64,000 nt of DNA, taken from assembly GCF_014189855.1 (NCBI RefSeq), contig NZ_BJFN01000004.1, positions 62,001 through 126,000 of the forward strand, given 5' to 3'. The translations under genes and the position numbers were made by a program. The notes below the pieces were generated by a model. The model worked only from the letters and a program-made list of their open reading frames with translations. It searched no databases and was not told the origin of the DNA. The number at the start of each line of letters is the position of its first letter. The stretch's first letter is position 1. Of the stretch, positions 1 through 10,264 are shown piece after piece. This DNA is from Buttiauxella sp. A111 (lineage in GTDB: Bacteria; Pseudomonadota; Gammaproteobacteria; Enterobacterales; Enterobacteriaceae).

Positions 1-1816
<1,816 letters not shown>

Positions 1817-1837
1817 GGAGATCTCCTTAGGGATTGG

Positions 1838-2083
1838 CCCTCACCCCAGCCCTCTCCCACAGGGAGAGGGGGGAAAAGAATGTTCCTCACTCAGACCCTC
1901 TATGAGGACAGAATGTCCCCTCTCCCACAGAGAAAGGGGGAAAAGAACGTTCCTCACTCAGGCCCTCTATGAGGACAGAATGTCCCCTCTCCCACAGAGA
2001 AAGGGGGAAAAGAATGTTCCTCACTCAGGCCCTCCATGAGGACAGAATGTCCCCTCTCCTGGGGGAGAGGGTTAGGATGAGGG
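1838..2083. repeat. BIME-like palindromic element with 67-bp tandem repeat
   Basis: Outer arms CCCTCACCCCAGCCCTCTCCC (first 20 bases from 1838) and its near-complement ending at 2083 form an imperfect inverted repeat. Between them a 67/68-bp unit occurs three times: TCTCCCACAG recurs at 1853, 1921 and 1988, and a fourth partial copy begins at 2055. Each unit carries the CTCTCCC...GAGAG/GAAAG arms, GTTCCTCACTCAG and GAGGACAGAATGTCCC. It lies between the ABC ATPase gene and the GH13 genes, so it is transcribed within the operon and may modulate expression of the hydrolases. Confidence 0.85.
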
Positions 2084-2112
2084 CCGGGATTAGAGCAAAA
2101 CGACACCACGAG

Positions 2113-2199
2113 CTATTTGAGTTTAATTTCAAGTCTTTCAGTATGGCGCATCACCCACGGTTCGCTACCGTAGCCGCTGACAATGTGAGGAACATCGTT
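2113..2199 (-). pseudogene. Decayed duplicate of the ABC ATPase 3' end
   Basis: Read on the minus strand this stretch encodes about 29 codons ending in TAG, including GYGSEPWVMRHTERLEI. The intact ATPase gene upstream has GYGSEPLVMRHTSRLEI in its C-terminal TOBE-like region. The DNA also matches closely (AGTATGGCGCATCAC and GGTTCGCTACCGTAGCCGC in both). Nothing of the N-terminal ATPase domain is seen beside it. This is most simply the scar of a former second ATPase gene or of a recombination event at this operon. Confidence 0.75.
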
Positions 2200-2349
2200 T
2201 ATTGCAACGTAGTGCAACGGTTTGATTTCCTCTGGAAAGCATCGCGCGTTCCCACGCTACGGGGCTGAGCTATTCGACACTCGGCAATACGTTCACCAAA
2301 CCGGTTTTGACCTTATTCCCGGTATAAATTGCCCCAGTGTTCCCCATAA

Positions 2350-2510
2350 GTCAGGGTGGCGTGGTCGGGAACCACGCCAGTGAGCGATCGCCGGGAGCGA
2401 ATCGCGAACGACCCTGAACGTTGGGGATAAGCTGGGGTTTACCGCGAAGCGGCAATTTAAAACCGGGCGCCGAGGTCGCCAGGAGGGTGGCGTAACCCTC
2501 CTGGCACGTT
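2350..2510. repeat. Hairpin-rich intergenic repeat
   Basis: Two strong stems are present: GGCGTGGT-cggga-ACCACGCC at 2358-2378, and an 11-bp perfect stem GCCAGGAGGGT/ACCCTCCTGGC with a 6-nt loop at 2478-2505; a weaker GCGA/TCGC pairing lies at 2384-2405. An open frame through it has low-complexity Arg/Pro-rich content and no ribosome site, so I do not call a gene. It resembles a dispersed enterobacterial intergenic repeat and sits immediately 3' of the ABC ATPase gene, where it could stabilise or process the mRNA. Confidence 0.55.
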
Positions 2511-2583
2511 CACCGTTAGCAGCGGTTACAGAGATAATCAGCCACACGGGTGAACGGGAAACCGCAGAATGACAGATATCACC

Positions 2584-3678
2584 CTAAACCCGAATAAACG
2601 CCCGCCCATCACTATTAAACAAATAACAACTCTCCGGCGGAAGCCGTAGGCCGATACGTCGGTCAGCCTGAATTTCAAGCCTGGAAGTATGGCGCATCAC
2701 TAATGGTTCGCTACCGTAGCCGCCGTTAACGTAGAGTAGTGTCTCGTTGCCCATTTGCTCGACAAACAGCACTTCACCTTCGATATCTGCCTGCGCCAGG
2801 TCGGTAATCTGGATATGTTCAGGGCGGATCCCCAGTTGCACCGCTTGCCCCTCCGGCACGCCTGCACCGTTTATCGGCAGTGTGACTTCCTGACGATTCT
2901 CAAGCCGGACGTCGCTGCGCAATGCGCTGCCGTGCGTTAACACGCCAGGTATCAGATTCATTTTGGGCGAGCCAATAAACTGTGCGACAAACATATTTGC
3001 CGGGCGGTCATATAGCTCAAGCGGCGTACCCACCTGCTCAATTTGCCCCTGATTTAACACCACTATGCGGTCAGCAAGCGTCATCGCCTCCACCTGATCG
3101 TGGGTGACGTACAAAATGGTGGCGTTAATTCTTTTGTGAAGTGCGGCAATTTCCATGCGCATTTGCACCCGCAGTGAAGCATCAAGATTGGAAAGCGGCT
3201 CATCAAATAAAAAGAGCCTTGGTTCGCGCACAATGGCACGACCAATGGCCACGCGCTGGCGCTGGCCGCCGGAGAGATCTTTTGGTCGCCGATCGAGCAA
3301 AGGCTCGAGCTGCAAAATTCGCGCACTTTCGCGCACTTTTTCGTCGATATCTTTTACTGGCAGCTTCGCCATCTCCAGCGCAAACGCCATGTTCTGGTAC
3401 ACCGTCATATGTGGGTAGAGCGCGTAAGACTGGAACACCATACCGATACCGCGCTCTGACGGTGAATCATCGTTCACACAAACGCCGTCGATGCGCATCT
3501 CTCCTGCGCTTATCTCCTCAAGACCTGCGACCATCCGCAGCAAGGTGGATTTCCCGCAACCGGACGGCCCGACCACCACCACAAACTCCCCACTGTTCAC
3601 TTCCAGATCGAGTGGTTTAATCACTTCCGACGTGCTGCCGTAGCGTTTTTGAATTTTATCGAGCACGAGTTGCGCCAT
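2584..3678 (-). CDS. ABC sugar importer ATP-binding protein (MalK/UgpC family)
   Basis: The energising subunit of a binding-protein-dependent sugar importer, 364 residues, on the inner face of the membrane. Walker A GPSGCGKST (residues 37-45), Q-loop VFQSYALYPHMTV (about 82-93), signature LSGGQ (135-139) and Walker B LFLFDE (155-160) are intact. The C-terminal ~120 residues form the TOBE/regulatory domain usual for MalK- and UgpC-type proteins. It starts 2 bp after the stop of the second permease gene and is followed by repeats and then the GH13 genes. The family can serve several importers, but its place here indicates this transporter. Confidence 0.96.
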   Translation of the reverse strand: MAQLVLDKIQKRYGSTSEVIKPLDLEVNSGEFVVVVGPSGCGKSTLLRMVAGLEEISAGEMRIDGVCVNDDSPSERGIGMVFQSYALYPHMTVYQNMAFALEMAKLPVKDIDEKVRESARILQLEPLLDRRPKDLSGGQRQRVAIGRAIVREPRLFLFDEPLSNLDASLRVQMRMEIAALHKRINATILYVTHDQVEAMTLADRIVVLNQGQIEQVGTPLELYDRPANMFVAQFIGSPKMNLIPGVLTHGSALRSDVRLENRQEVTLPINGAGVPEGQAVQLGIRPEHIQITDLAQADIEGEVLFVEQMGNETLLYVNGGYGSEPLVMRHTSRLEIQADRRIGLRLPPESCYLFNSDGRAFIRV

Positions 3679-3680
3679 GG

Positions 3681-4529
3681 TTATCCCTTAATCGCTCCGC
3701 TGGTAAGTCCGCTGACAATACGTTTCTGGAAGATGAGCACCAGTATGATAATCGGCAATGTCACCACCACCGACGCCGCCATAATGCTGCCCCACGGCAG
3801 CTCAAAAGTTGATGCGCCGCTGAACATACTGATTGCCACGGGTACGGTGCGTTTATCGCCGGAAATAATAAACGTCAGGGCAAACATGAATTCGTTCCAC
3901 GCGCCGATAAACGCCAGCAGCCCGGTGGTGACCAGTGCAGGAGCCAGAATCGGTGCGAACACGCGGCGAATAATGGTCCAGGTTTTCGCCCCATCCACAA
4001 TCGCCGCCTCCTCCAGCTCAACCGGAATCGACTTCATAAAAGTGGTCAGCACCCAGACGGTGAACGGCAGAGAAAAAGTGGTGTACGAAAGCACCAGAGC
4101 GCCGAGCGAGTCATAAAGTCCAAGAAAGCGCACCAGCTCAAACATGCCGGTTAGCACCGCTACCTGTGGGAACATCGACACGCACAGAATGGTGAACAGA
4201 AGGAATTTACGCCCACGAAACGGCACTCGCGCCAGCGCAAACGAGGCGGTGATCGCCACCAACAAGCAGATGCCCACAGTCACCGACGCCACCAGCACCG
4301 AATTAAGCAGACTGCGGGCGATGCCATTATCGACCAGCGCCACCACATAGTTATGCCAGTGATAACCACTGGGCAGATACGACGGTAAAAACAGCTCCTG
4401 CCCGGTGCGCAACGACGTCAGAATGGCGTAATAAAATGGGAAAACGCAGAACAGCACGGCGAGCGTTGCGCCTGCATAGATAACCAGATGGTGACCGAAT
4501 TTTCGTTGCCGACGCGTGGTTTTCATCAC
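3681..4529 (-). CDS. ABC sugar importer permease (MalG-like)
   Basis: An inner-membrane permease of 282 residues with about six hydrophobic segments. The conserved cytoplasmic EAA loop is visible as EEAAIVDGAKTWTIIRRVFAPILAP (only part quoted here: EEAAIVDGAKTW), the contact site for the ATPase. Length and the family-typical ending fit MalG/LacG/UgpE-type subunits. The start overlaps the 3' end of the partner permease by 4 bp (ATGA), which implies translational coupling and fixes the start. Its role is sugar translocation together with the permease upstream. Confidence 0.95.
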   Translation of the reverse strand: MMKTTRRQRKFGHHLVIYAGATLAVLFCVFPFYYAILTSLRTGQELFLPSYLPSGYHWHNYVVALVDNGIARSLLNSVLVASVTVGICLLVAITASFALARVPFRGRKFLLFTILCVSMFPQVAVLTGMFELVRFLGLYDSLGALVLSYTTFSLPFTVWVLTTFMKSIPVELEEAAIVDGAKTWTIIRRVFAPILAPALVTTGLLAFIGAWNEFMFALTFIISGDKRTVPVAISMFSGASTFELPWGSIMAASVVVTLPIIILVLIFQKRIVSGLTSGAIKG

Positions 4530-5443
4530 CGCTTCTCCTTTTCGTTCAAACGTGAAACGCGGATAAAGCAGGCTGCAATCCCCGCCACCATCATGAACAC
4601 CAGCACCGAGGCTGCCGAGCCGACGCCCATATCCTGATAGGAGATGATTTGCTCACGGGCATAACCGGAAACGGACATTGTCGCCTCGCTGTTGGAGGTC
4701 AGCACGAAAATCAAATCGAAGATGCGCATCGCGTCCATGATGCGGAAGATCAACGCCACAATCATGGCGGGCATGATTAGCGGTAGCGTGATGCGCTTAA
4801 ACCGCTGCCAGGCACTGGCGCCATCTACGCGTGCGGCTTCGTAAAGATCGGTGGGGATCAGTTGAAGGGCCGCCAGCAACATTAATGCCATAAACGGCGT
4901 GGTTTTCCAGACATCAGCAATTACCACCGCCCACATCGACAGCGACGGTTCAGCAATCCACGCCAGATGCGCCTGGTAACCGAATATTTTCGCCAACAAG
5001 TCGTTCACCACGCCGTACTGATCATGGAACATCCAACCCCACATTTTGGCGCTGACGATAGTCGGAATGGCCCACGGCACCAGGATCGCCGTACGCACCA
5101 GCCCCTGGCCTCGAAACTTCTGGTTCATCAGCAGTGCCAGCAGCATGCCAAATAGCAGTTCTAACCCTACAGACACCACGGTAAACCACAACGTGTTACC
5201 GACTGCCTGCCACCAAAGCGGATCAACCAGCACGCCGCGGCTGTCACCACCGTTTGCGGCGTAATAGTTTGCCAGCCCCACCATTTGGTACTCGGACGGG
5301 TTGTCGAGCATTGCATTGGTGAAACTGAAAAAGAAGGTGCGCACCAGCGGCCAACCCGCCGCCAGTGCAAGAAGTAAGAGTGCGGGCGCCACCAGTATCC
5401 ATGCGATACGGCGACGCCGCTGTTGGTAACCTGAGTGCGCCAA
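4526..5443 (-). CDS. ABC sugar importer permease (MalF/UgpA-like), TTG start
   Basis: The partner inner-membrane permease, 305 residues, with the EAA loop EAARVDGASAWQRFKRI about 100 residues from the C-terminus and a first membrane segment at about 13-35. The start is a TTG that directly follows the TAA stop of the binding-protein gene, with AAGGA about 10 nt upstream inside that gene. No ATG or GTG gives the full first membrane segment, so TTG is the best start and may lower permease yield relative to the binding protein. It overlaps the next permease by 4 bp. Confidence 0.94.
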   Translation of the reverse strand: MAHSGYQQRRRRIAWILVAPALLLLALAAGWPLVRTFFFSFTNAMLDNPSEYQMVGLANYYAANGGDSRGVLVDPLWWQAVGNTLWFTVVSVGLELLFGMLLALLMNQKFRGQGLVRTAILVPWAIPTIVSAKMWGWMFHDQYGVVNDLLAKIFGYQAHLAWIAEPSLSMWAVVIADVWKTTPFMALMLLAALQLIPTDLYEAARVDGASAWQRFKRITLPLIMPAMIVALIFRIMDAMRIFDLIFVLTSNSEATMSVSGYAREQIISYQDMGVGSAASVLVFMMVAGIAACFIRVSRLNEKEKR

Positions 5444-6709
5444 TTAATGCCAGTCCTTACCTTTGACGCGTTCCAGACGTTTTTCCAGATCCGCCACGGC
5501 AGTCTTGCCGTCACTGCCGCCATTGAGCACCTTAAAGGTCACGTTGAAAATGGCGTTAGAGACACGCGGGTACTGGCTTTTGGTTGCCGTTGCCGGACGC
5601 GGAACCGCATTGGCGAAAATCTCTTTAAACAGCGTCAGATGCGGCGCGGTTTCCAGCACCGCTTTGTCCTCATATAAGGCCGAGCGCGTCGGTGCGAAGC
5701 CAAGATATTTCAGCTGCATTTTCTGCGAGTCGGCGTCGGTGAGGATTTTCAGCAGCGCAATGGCCGCATCTTTGTTTTTGGTGTTCGCATTGATTGACCA
5801 CTGCCAACCGCCAAGTGCGTTGGCCGATTTGCCATCCGGCCCGGCAGGAAGTGGTGCGACGCCCACTTTGCCTTTCAGCGGGCTATCAGCCCCTTGTGAA
5901 AGCAAATAGGCGTAAGGCCAGTTGCGCATAAACAGCGCGTCGCCGTTCTGGAACACCGAACGCGATTCTTCTTCTTTGTAGCCTAACGCCCCTTTCGGGG
6001 TGATTTTCCCAATCCAGCCCGCCACCATATCCAGCGCGGCGGCGGCCTTCGGATTATTAATGGTCACGTTCCCTTTTTCGTCGATGAACGTGCCACCGCC
6101 GTAAGAATCAATCCATTCCAGCGCGTTACAGGTCAGCCCCTCATACGACTTACCCTGGAAGATCATGCCCCAGAAGTTTTTATGCCCGGCTTTGCGTTCT
6201 TCTTCCTGAATTTTGGTGGCGATACGCGTCAGGTCTTCCCAGGTTTTTGGCGGCTGTTCGTTGTATTTTTCCAGCAGATCTTTGCGGTAATAGAGCACAC
6301 CCGTATCGAGATAAGCCGGAACCGCTTTGACTTTGCCGTTCACCGTGTCGTTTGCCCATGGGCCGGGGAAGAAATCGCCTTTCATATCGGCAACCGCATC
6401 GGTCAAATCGAGCGTTTGCTTATCCAGCAGCCCCACCCAGATGGTATCGGACTGGAACAAATCGACTGCTTTCTCATCTTTGGCCGCAAACAATTGCTGA
6501 AGTAAAGCCAGCTTCTCGTCAGATGCTGCAGGAAACTCGATGAACTCCAGCTTGTTGCTGGTCTGCTTTTCAAAACGGTCTTTGACGTAGTTGCAGTATT
6601 CCTTACCGCCGGGGGAGATCGGACATTCCATACGCAGAGTATCGGCCAGCGCGGCATTAGAAACGCCCGCCAGCGCTAAGGTAATAAGACTTAACGTCAG
6701 CTTTTTCAT
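5444..6709 (-). CDS. ABC sugar importer periplasmic binding protein
   Basis: A periplasmic solute-binding protein of 421 residues (extracellular family 1, MalE-like). It has a Sec signal peptide: MKK, a hydrophobic core to about residue 17, and a likely cut after AALA (residue 22). Sequence such as VPAYLDTGVLYYRKDLLEKY and NALGGWQW is characteristic of the family's sugar-binding cleft. A strong ribosome site (AGAGGA) precedes the ATG at 6709. It is the first gene of the importer operon, as expected for the most abundant component. The ligand is unknown; an alpha-glucoside or disaccharide fits the downstream GH13 genes. Confidence 0.95.
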   Translation of the reverse strand: MKKLTLSLITLALAGVSNAALADTLRMECPISPGGKEYCNYVKDRFEKQTSNKLEFIEFPAASDEKLALLQQLFAAKDEKAVDLFQSDTIWVGLLDKQTLDLTDAVADMKGDFFPGPWANDTVNGKVKAVPAYLDTGVLYYRKDLLEKYNEQPPKTWEDLTRIATKIQEEERKAGHKNFWGMIFQGKSYEGLTCNALEWIDSYGGGTFIDEKGNVTINNPKAAAALDMVAGWIGKITPKGALGYKEEESRSVFQNGDALFMRNWPYAYLLSQGADSPLKGKVGVAPLPAGPDGKSANALGGWQWSINANTKNKDAAIALLKILTDADSQKMQLKYLGFAPTRSALYEDKAVLETAPHLTLFKEIFANAVPRPATATKSQYPRVSNAIFNVTFKVLNGGSDGKTAVADLEKRLERVKGKDWH

Positions 6710-6995
6710 TGTTTCCTCTTTTGTTCAGACCAAATCGGAGGGAGGTGAAAAAACAGCACACCATTCAAAAGGCTAGTTAATAACCAATCCATGCGGCAAC
6801 TTAGCACCCTAACCTTTGTACAAATTCTCGACGTGGTGCACGTATCGCTATTTTTTATTTCACTTTTGCGAGAGACACACTACGCGGCTCTGTTTTGATA
6901 CGGTTTGGGGCAATATCGCTATCGCCCCGTCAATACCGTGAGAAGAGAGAAGTGTGATGCAAAGATTGAGGGAGATGACACGCAGCTCGGGAGGC
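6710..6995. promoter_or_regulatory. Leader of the importer operon with hairpin and palindrome
   Basis: The 286-bp gap between the oxidoreductase gene and the binding-protein gene. It holds a hairpin (GGGGC...GCCCC arms, 6905-6932 region) after the upstream operon, without a clear T-run, and a palindrome ACGTGgtgCACGT at 6831-6843. The latter could be an operator for the importer promoter. I do not see a convincing -35/-10 pair, so the promoter itself is inferred from position only. Confidence 0.4.
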
Positions 6996-8111
6996 TCACC
7001 ACTCCAGCCATTCTCCGCCGCGTTGGCTACTTTCGCGTATTGCCTCAATGAATTTCATGCCGGAGATCCCCTGCTCAATACCCGGCAGCAAGGGCGCACT
7101 GCCGCCACGAATTTTGACGGCGGCTTCGCGGTAGATTTGCGCGAATCCTTCCAGATACCCTTCAGGATGCCCGGCAGGTGTTCGGCACTGGTGGCGCACT
7201 GAATCGTGGTTGTTCACCCCGTTTCGCGTGACAGTGTAACTGTTTCCGTGATGTGGATGGATTTCCAGAATTTCAGGCTGCTGCTGACGGAAGCTGATGC
7301 TCGCCCTGCTACCCACAATCCGCAGACGCAAATCGTTTTCAAAACCGGGTGCTACCTGGCTTGCCCATAAACGCCCTCTTGCACCATTGGCATAGCGCAT
7401 TTCGGCGTACACTTCATCATCCAGCACCCGCCCTGGAATACGGGTTAATAGTTCACCACGCACCACTTCGGGCTCCATACCACTGACAAACGCCGCCAGT
7501 TGCCAGGCATGAGTGCCAATATCCCCGATAGCCCCGGCACCCGCCATCGCAGGATTACCGCGCCAACTGGCTTGTTTGTTGTCAGTCAACTCAAGGCGGT
7601 CGTTCAGCCAATCCTGCAAATACTCCACTTCAATGGCACGAATATCGCCGATTTCGCTGTTGGCAATCCGCGCGCGGGCTTCGCGCACCATCGGCAGTGC
7701 GCTGTAGTTATGGGTGAGAATAAAGTGACGGCCAGTGGTTTCGATGACCTGCGCAAGCCCCCTTGCTTCGGCAAGCGTGACACCGAGCGGTTTATCGCAA
7801 ATCACGTGAATGCCGTGTTCCAGAAAAGCCTTTGCCACCGGAACGTGCAGGTGATTAGGCGTCACAATCGAGACCGCTTCGATGCCATCCGGGCGTGCGG
7901 ATTCGCGCAGCACCATCTCCTGCCAGCTTGCGTAACAGCGATCACTTTCGACAAACAACCCTGCGCCGCTGCGCTTTGCGACTTCAGGTGAAGACGAAAA
8001 CGCCCCGGCAACTAACTCAAACTGATCATCAAGCCGTGCGGCAATACGGTGTACGCCGCCAATAAACGAGCCTTCACCGCCACCGACCATACCTAAACGG
8101 ATACGTTTCAT
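6996..8111 (-). CDS. Gfo/Idh/MocA family oxidoreductase
   Basis: An NAD(P)-dependent sugar dehydrogenase of 371 residues. The N-terminal Rossmann motif is GMVGGGEGSFIG (residues 7-18), the second-strand end is VTPNHLHV, and the family hallmark CDKPLGVTLAEA carries the conserved EKP-type lysine. A C-terminal alpha/beta domain follows, with GDIGTHAWQ and HPEGYLEGF motifs. It is the last gene of the MFS-oxidoreductase-epimerase operon, 6 bp after its neighbour. E. coli YcjS, a related protein in a comparable ABC cluster, oxidises glucosides at C3; a similar 3-keto reaction here is an inference from family and context. Confidence 0.9.
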   Translation of the reverse strand: MKRIRLGMVGGGEGSFIGGVHRIAARLDDQFELVAGAFSSSPEVAKRSGAGLFVESDRCYASWQEMVLRESARPDGIEAVSIVTPNHLHVPVAKAFLEHGIHVICDKPLGVTLAEARGLAQVIETTGRHFILTHNYSALPMVREARARIANSEIGDIRAIEVEYLQDWLNDRLELTDNKQASWRGNPAMAGAGAIGDIGTHAWQLAAFVSGMEPEVVRGELLTRIPGRVLDDEVYAEMRYANGARGRLWASQVAPGFENDLRLRIVGSRASISFRQQQPEILEIHPHHGNSYTVTRNGVNNHDSVRHQCRTPAGHPEGYLEGFAQIYREAAVKIRGGSAPLLPGIEQGISGMKFIEAIRESSQRGGEWLEW

Positions 8112-8117
8112 GGTTAC

Positions 8118-9176
8118 TCACTCCTCCAGCCCGAGCATACGACGCACCGCAGATGTTTCACTTTTGCTGTTTGCGAAGTCGTCAAAGGCATAGTCGGCCA
8201 CCGGAATAATATGATCGACGATAAATTTGGCTCCTTCGCGCGCGCCCGCATCGCCTGATTTCAGGCAACACTCCCATTCAAGCGTAGCCCATCCGGCATA
8301 GTCATATTGAGCTAGTTTGCTGAAGATCCCCTTGAAGTTAATCTGCCCGTCGCCCAACGAACGGAAACGGCCTGCGCGGTCAATCCACGGCTGATAACCC
8401 GCGTATACGCCACTTTTTGCAGATGTTTGAAACTCAGCGTCTTTAACGTGGAAGGCTTTGATTCGCGCGTGGTAGTGGTCGATAAAACCGAGGTAATCCA
8501 TGTGTTGCAGCAACATATGGCTCGGGTCGTACAGAATATTGCAGCGCGGGTGGTTATCAACCAACGCCAGAAAACGCTCGAAGGTGACGCCATCGTGCAA
8601 GTCTTCGCCGGGATGTAACTCAAAACAAACGTCTACGCCCGCTTCATCGAAGCAATTTAAAATAGGCAACCAGCGGGCGGCTAATTCACGAAACGCCTCG
8701 TCAATCAGCTGTTCGTTACGCGGCGGCCACGGGTAAAAATAGGGCCAGGCCAGTGCCCCAGAAAAAGTGGCATGCGCTTTCAGGCCTAAATTTTGTGAAG
8801 CGCGTGCGGCCTGTTTCAGGCTATTCACCGCCCATTGCTGACGAGCGCTGGCATCGTGTGCCACTTCCGGTGGCGCAAACCCAGAAAATGCCGCGTCATA
8901 CGCCGGATGCACCGCAACCAGTTGCCCTTGCAGGTGAGTTGAAAGCTCGCTGATTTCCAGCCCACTTTTTGCCAACACAGCGCGAATTTCTGCGCAGTAT
9001 TCCAGGCTTTGTGCGGCTTTGGCGAGATCGAAAATATGCGGTAAGTGTGTGGGGACTTGTACGGCTTTATAACCCAGACCCGCAGCCCAGACGGCAAGGG
9101 AGTCCAGCGAATTAAACGGGGGGTTATCCGTAATAAACTGCGAAAGAAAAATGGATGGCCCTTTCAGGGTTTTCAT
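8118..9176 (-). CDS. Sugar isomerase/epimerase, xylose-isomerase-like TIM barrel
   Basis: A 352-residue protein of the AP-endonuclease-2/xylose-isomerase-like barrel family. The expected metal ligands lie in FELHPGEDLHDG, YDPSH, FHVKDAEF and TLEWEC. Such proteins act as epimerases or isomerases on keto-sugars; the E. coli counterpart in the ycj cluster (YcjR) is a C4 epimerase of 3-keto-glycosides. It is flanked on both sides by Gfo/Idh/MocA oxidoreductases, the same oxidation-epimerisation-reduction logic. Its 5' end lies against the 3' end of the upstream gene (sharing 9176), consistent with one transcript. Substrate not known. Confidence 0.9.
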   Translation of the reverse strand: MKTLKGPSIFLSQFITDNPPFNSLDSLAVWAAGLGYKAVQVPTHLPHIFDLAKAAQSLEYCAEIRAVLAKSGLEISELSTHLQGQLVAVHPAYDAAFSGFAPPEVAHDASARQQWAVNSLKQAARASQNLGLKAHATFSGALAWPYFYPWPPRNEQLIDEAFRELAARWLPILNCFDEAGVDVCFELHPGEDLHDGVTFERFLALVDNHPRCNILYDPSHMLLQHMDYLGFIDHYHARIKAFHVKDAEFQTSAKSGVYAGYQPWIDRAGRFRSLGDGQINFKGIFSKLAQYDYAGWATLEWECCLKSGDAGAREGAKFIVDHIIPVADYAFDDFANSKSETSAVRRMLGLEE

Positions 9177-10264
9177 TACAACATCTCCTTAATCATCACC
9201 GTGCGTTGTTCACGAACCGCGCGATCCGCCGCCAGCACCACGGCCAGGCTTTCAATCGCCTGCTGCTGATGAAGCGCCAAATCGCTATCGTCGTATATGG
9301 CACGGGCAAAAAACTGTTGTTCGAGTTGGCACAAGGCGAAGTGGTCAGGCTCATGGGTTGCCGTCACCCACTCATCCTTATGAGCAAACTCGCCCTGCGG
9401 ATTTAATTGGGCATGATGAATGCGTAACGACTCGGTACGCGTGTGCGCCTCGACATTCGCCGATTGCCCTTCACCCGCGGCTTCTCGCGCCACGATGGAC
9501 ACCGACCCCAGCGGGCCAATGACATCTTTAATAAAGAAGGCCGTTTGGCTCATCATCGGCCCCCAACCCGCTTCGTACCAGCCGACTGAACCGTCGGCAA
9601 AACGCACCTGAAGCTGGCCGTAGTTAAACTGCCCAAGGGGAATGTCGTCACTCAGGCGCGCGCCCACTGCGCTCACTGACAGCGGGCTGGATAGGGTCAT
9701 CTGGCACATCACATCAAGGTAATGCACGCCGCAATCGACGATGGGCGAAAGCGACTGCATCAACATTTTGTGCGTGTGCCAGGCGCTACCGCTGCTTTGC
9801 TGATTGAGGTTCATGCGCATAACCAACGGTTTGCCAAGCCCGTGTGACAGCGTAATAAACTGCTGCCAGACGGGGTGATGACGCAGGATGTAGCCGACCA
9901 CCAGTTTCTTGTCCGCAAGCTTTGCCGTCGCAACAACACGCTTTGCCCCGCTCACCGTTGTGGCAAGCGGTTTTTCAAGAAACACATGGCAACCGGCGGC
10001 AAGCGCCGTCAGCGCCAGCGCCTCATGGCTATCAGGCCAGGTGGCAATGCATACGGCATCAGCCTGAGTCTCTTTAATAGCCTGCTGCAAATTCTCGAAC
10101 AGCGGAATGTCGGCCCCCAACTGCGCTTTCAGGTGAGTTTTCGACTCCCCGCGGGCCACCAGCCCGCAGAGTGTAAACTCGTCCAAATGCTGATACGCAA
10201 GGCTGTGGGCGGCCCCCATATTTCCGCAGCCCACGACCAATACGCGCAGCGGCTTATTTGCCAT
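9176..10264 (-). CDS. Gfo/Idh/MocA family oxidoreductase (second)
   Basis: A second NAD(P)-dependent oxidoreductase, 362 residues, clearly distinct from the 371-residue one. It has the Rossmann motif VVGCGNMGAAH (residues 10-20), EKPLATTVSGAKR with the conserved Lys, and GVHYLDVMCQM in the C-terminal domain. Its start overlaps the end of the MFS gene by 11 bp. The pair of dehydrogenases around an epimerase suggests one oxidises and the other reduces a pathway intermediate; which does which cannot be read from sequence. Confidence 0.9.
   Translation of the reverse strand: MANKPLRVLVVGCGNMGAAHSLAYQHLDEFTLCGLVARGESKTHLKAQLGADIPLFENLQQAIKETQADAVCIATWPDSHEALALTALAAGCHVFLEKPLATTVSGAKRVVATAKLADKKLVVGYILRHHPVWQQFITLSHGLGKPLVMRMNLNQQSSGSAWHTHKMLMQSLSPIVDCGVHYLDVMCQMTLSSPLSVSAVGARLSDDIPLGQFNYGQLQVRFADGSVGWYEAGWGPMMSQTAFFIKDVIGPLGSVSIVAREAAGEGQSANVEAHTRTESLRIHHAQLNPQGEFAHKDEWVTATHEPDHFALCQLEQQFFARAIYDDSDLALHQQQAIESLAVVLAADRAVREQRTVMIKEML

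Noticed and set aside
1838-2083. CRISPR array
   Set aside because: Units are tandem copies with no unique spacers, and they carry BIME-type palindromes; no cas genes are present.
2293-2547. Minus-strand open frame of 84 codons in the repeat region
   Set aside because: It lies wholly in a hairpin-rich repeat and has low-complexity Arg/Pro content; likely spurious.
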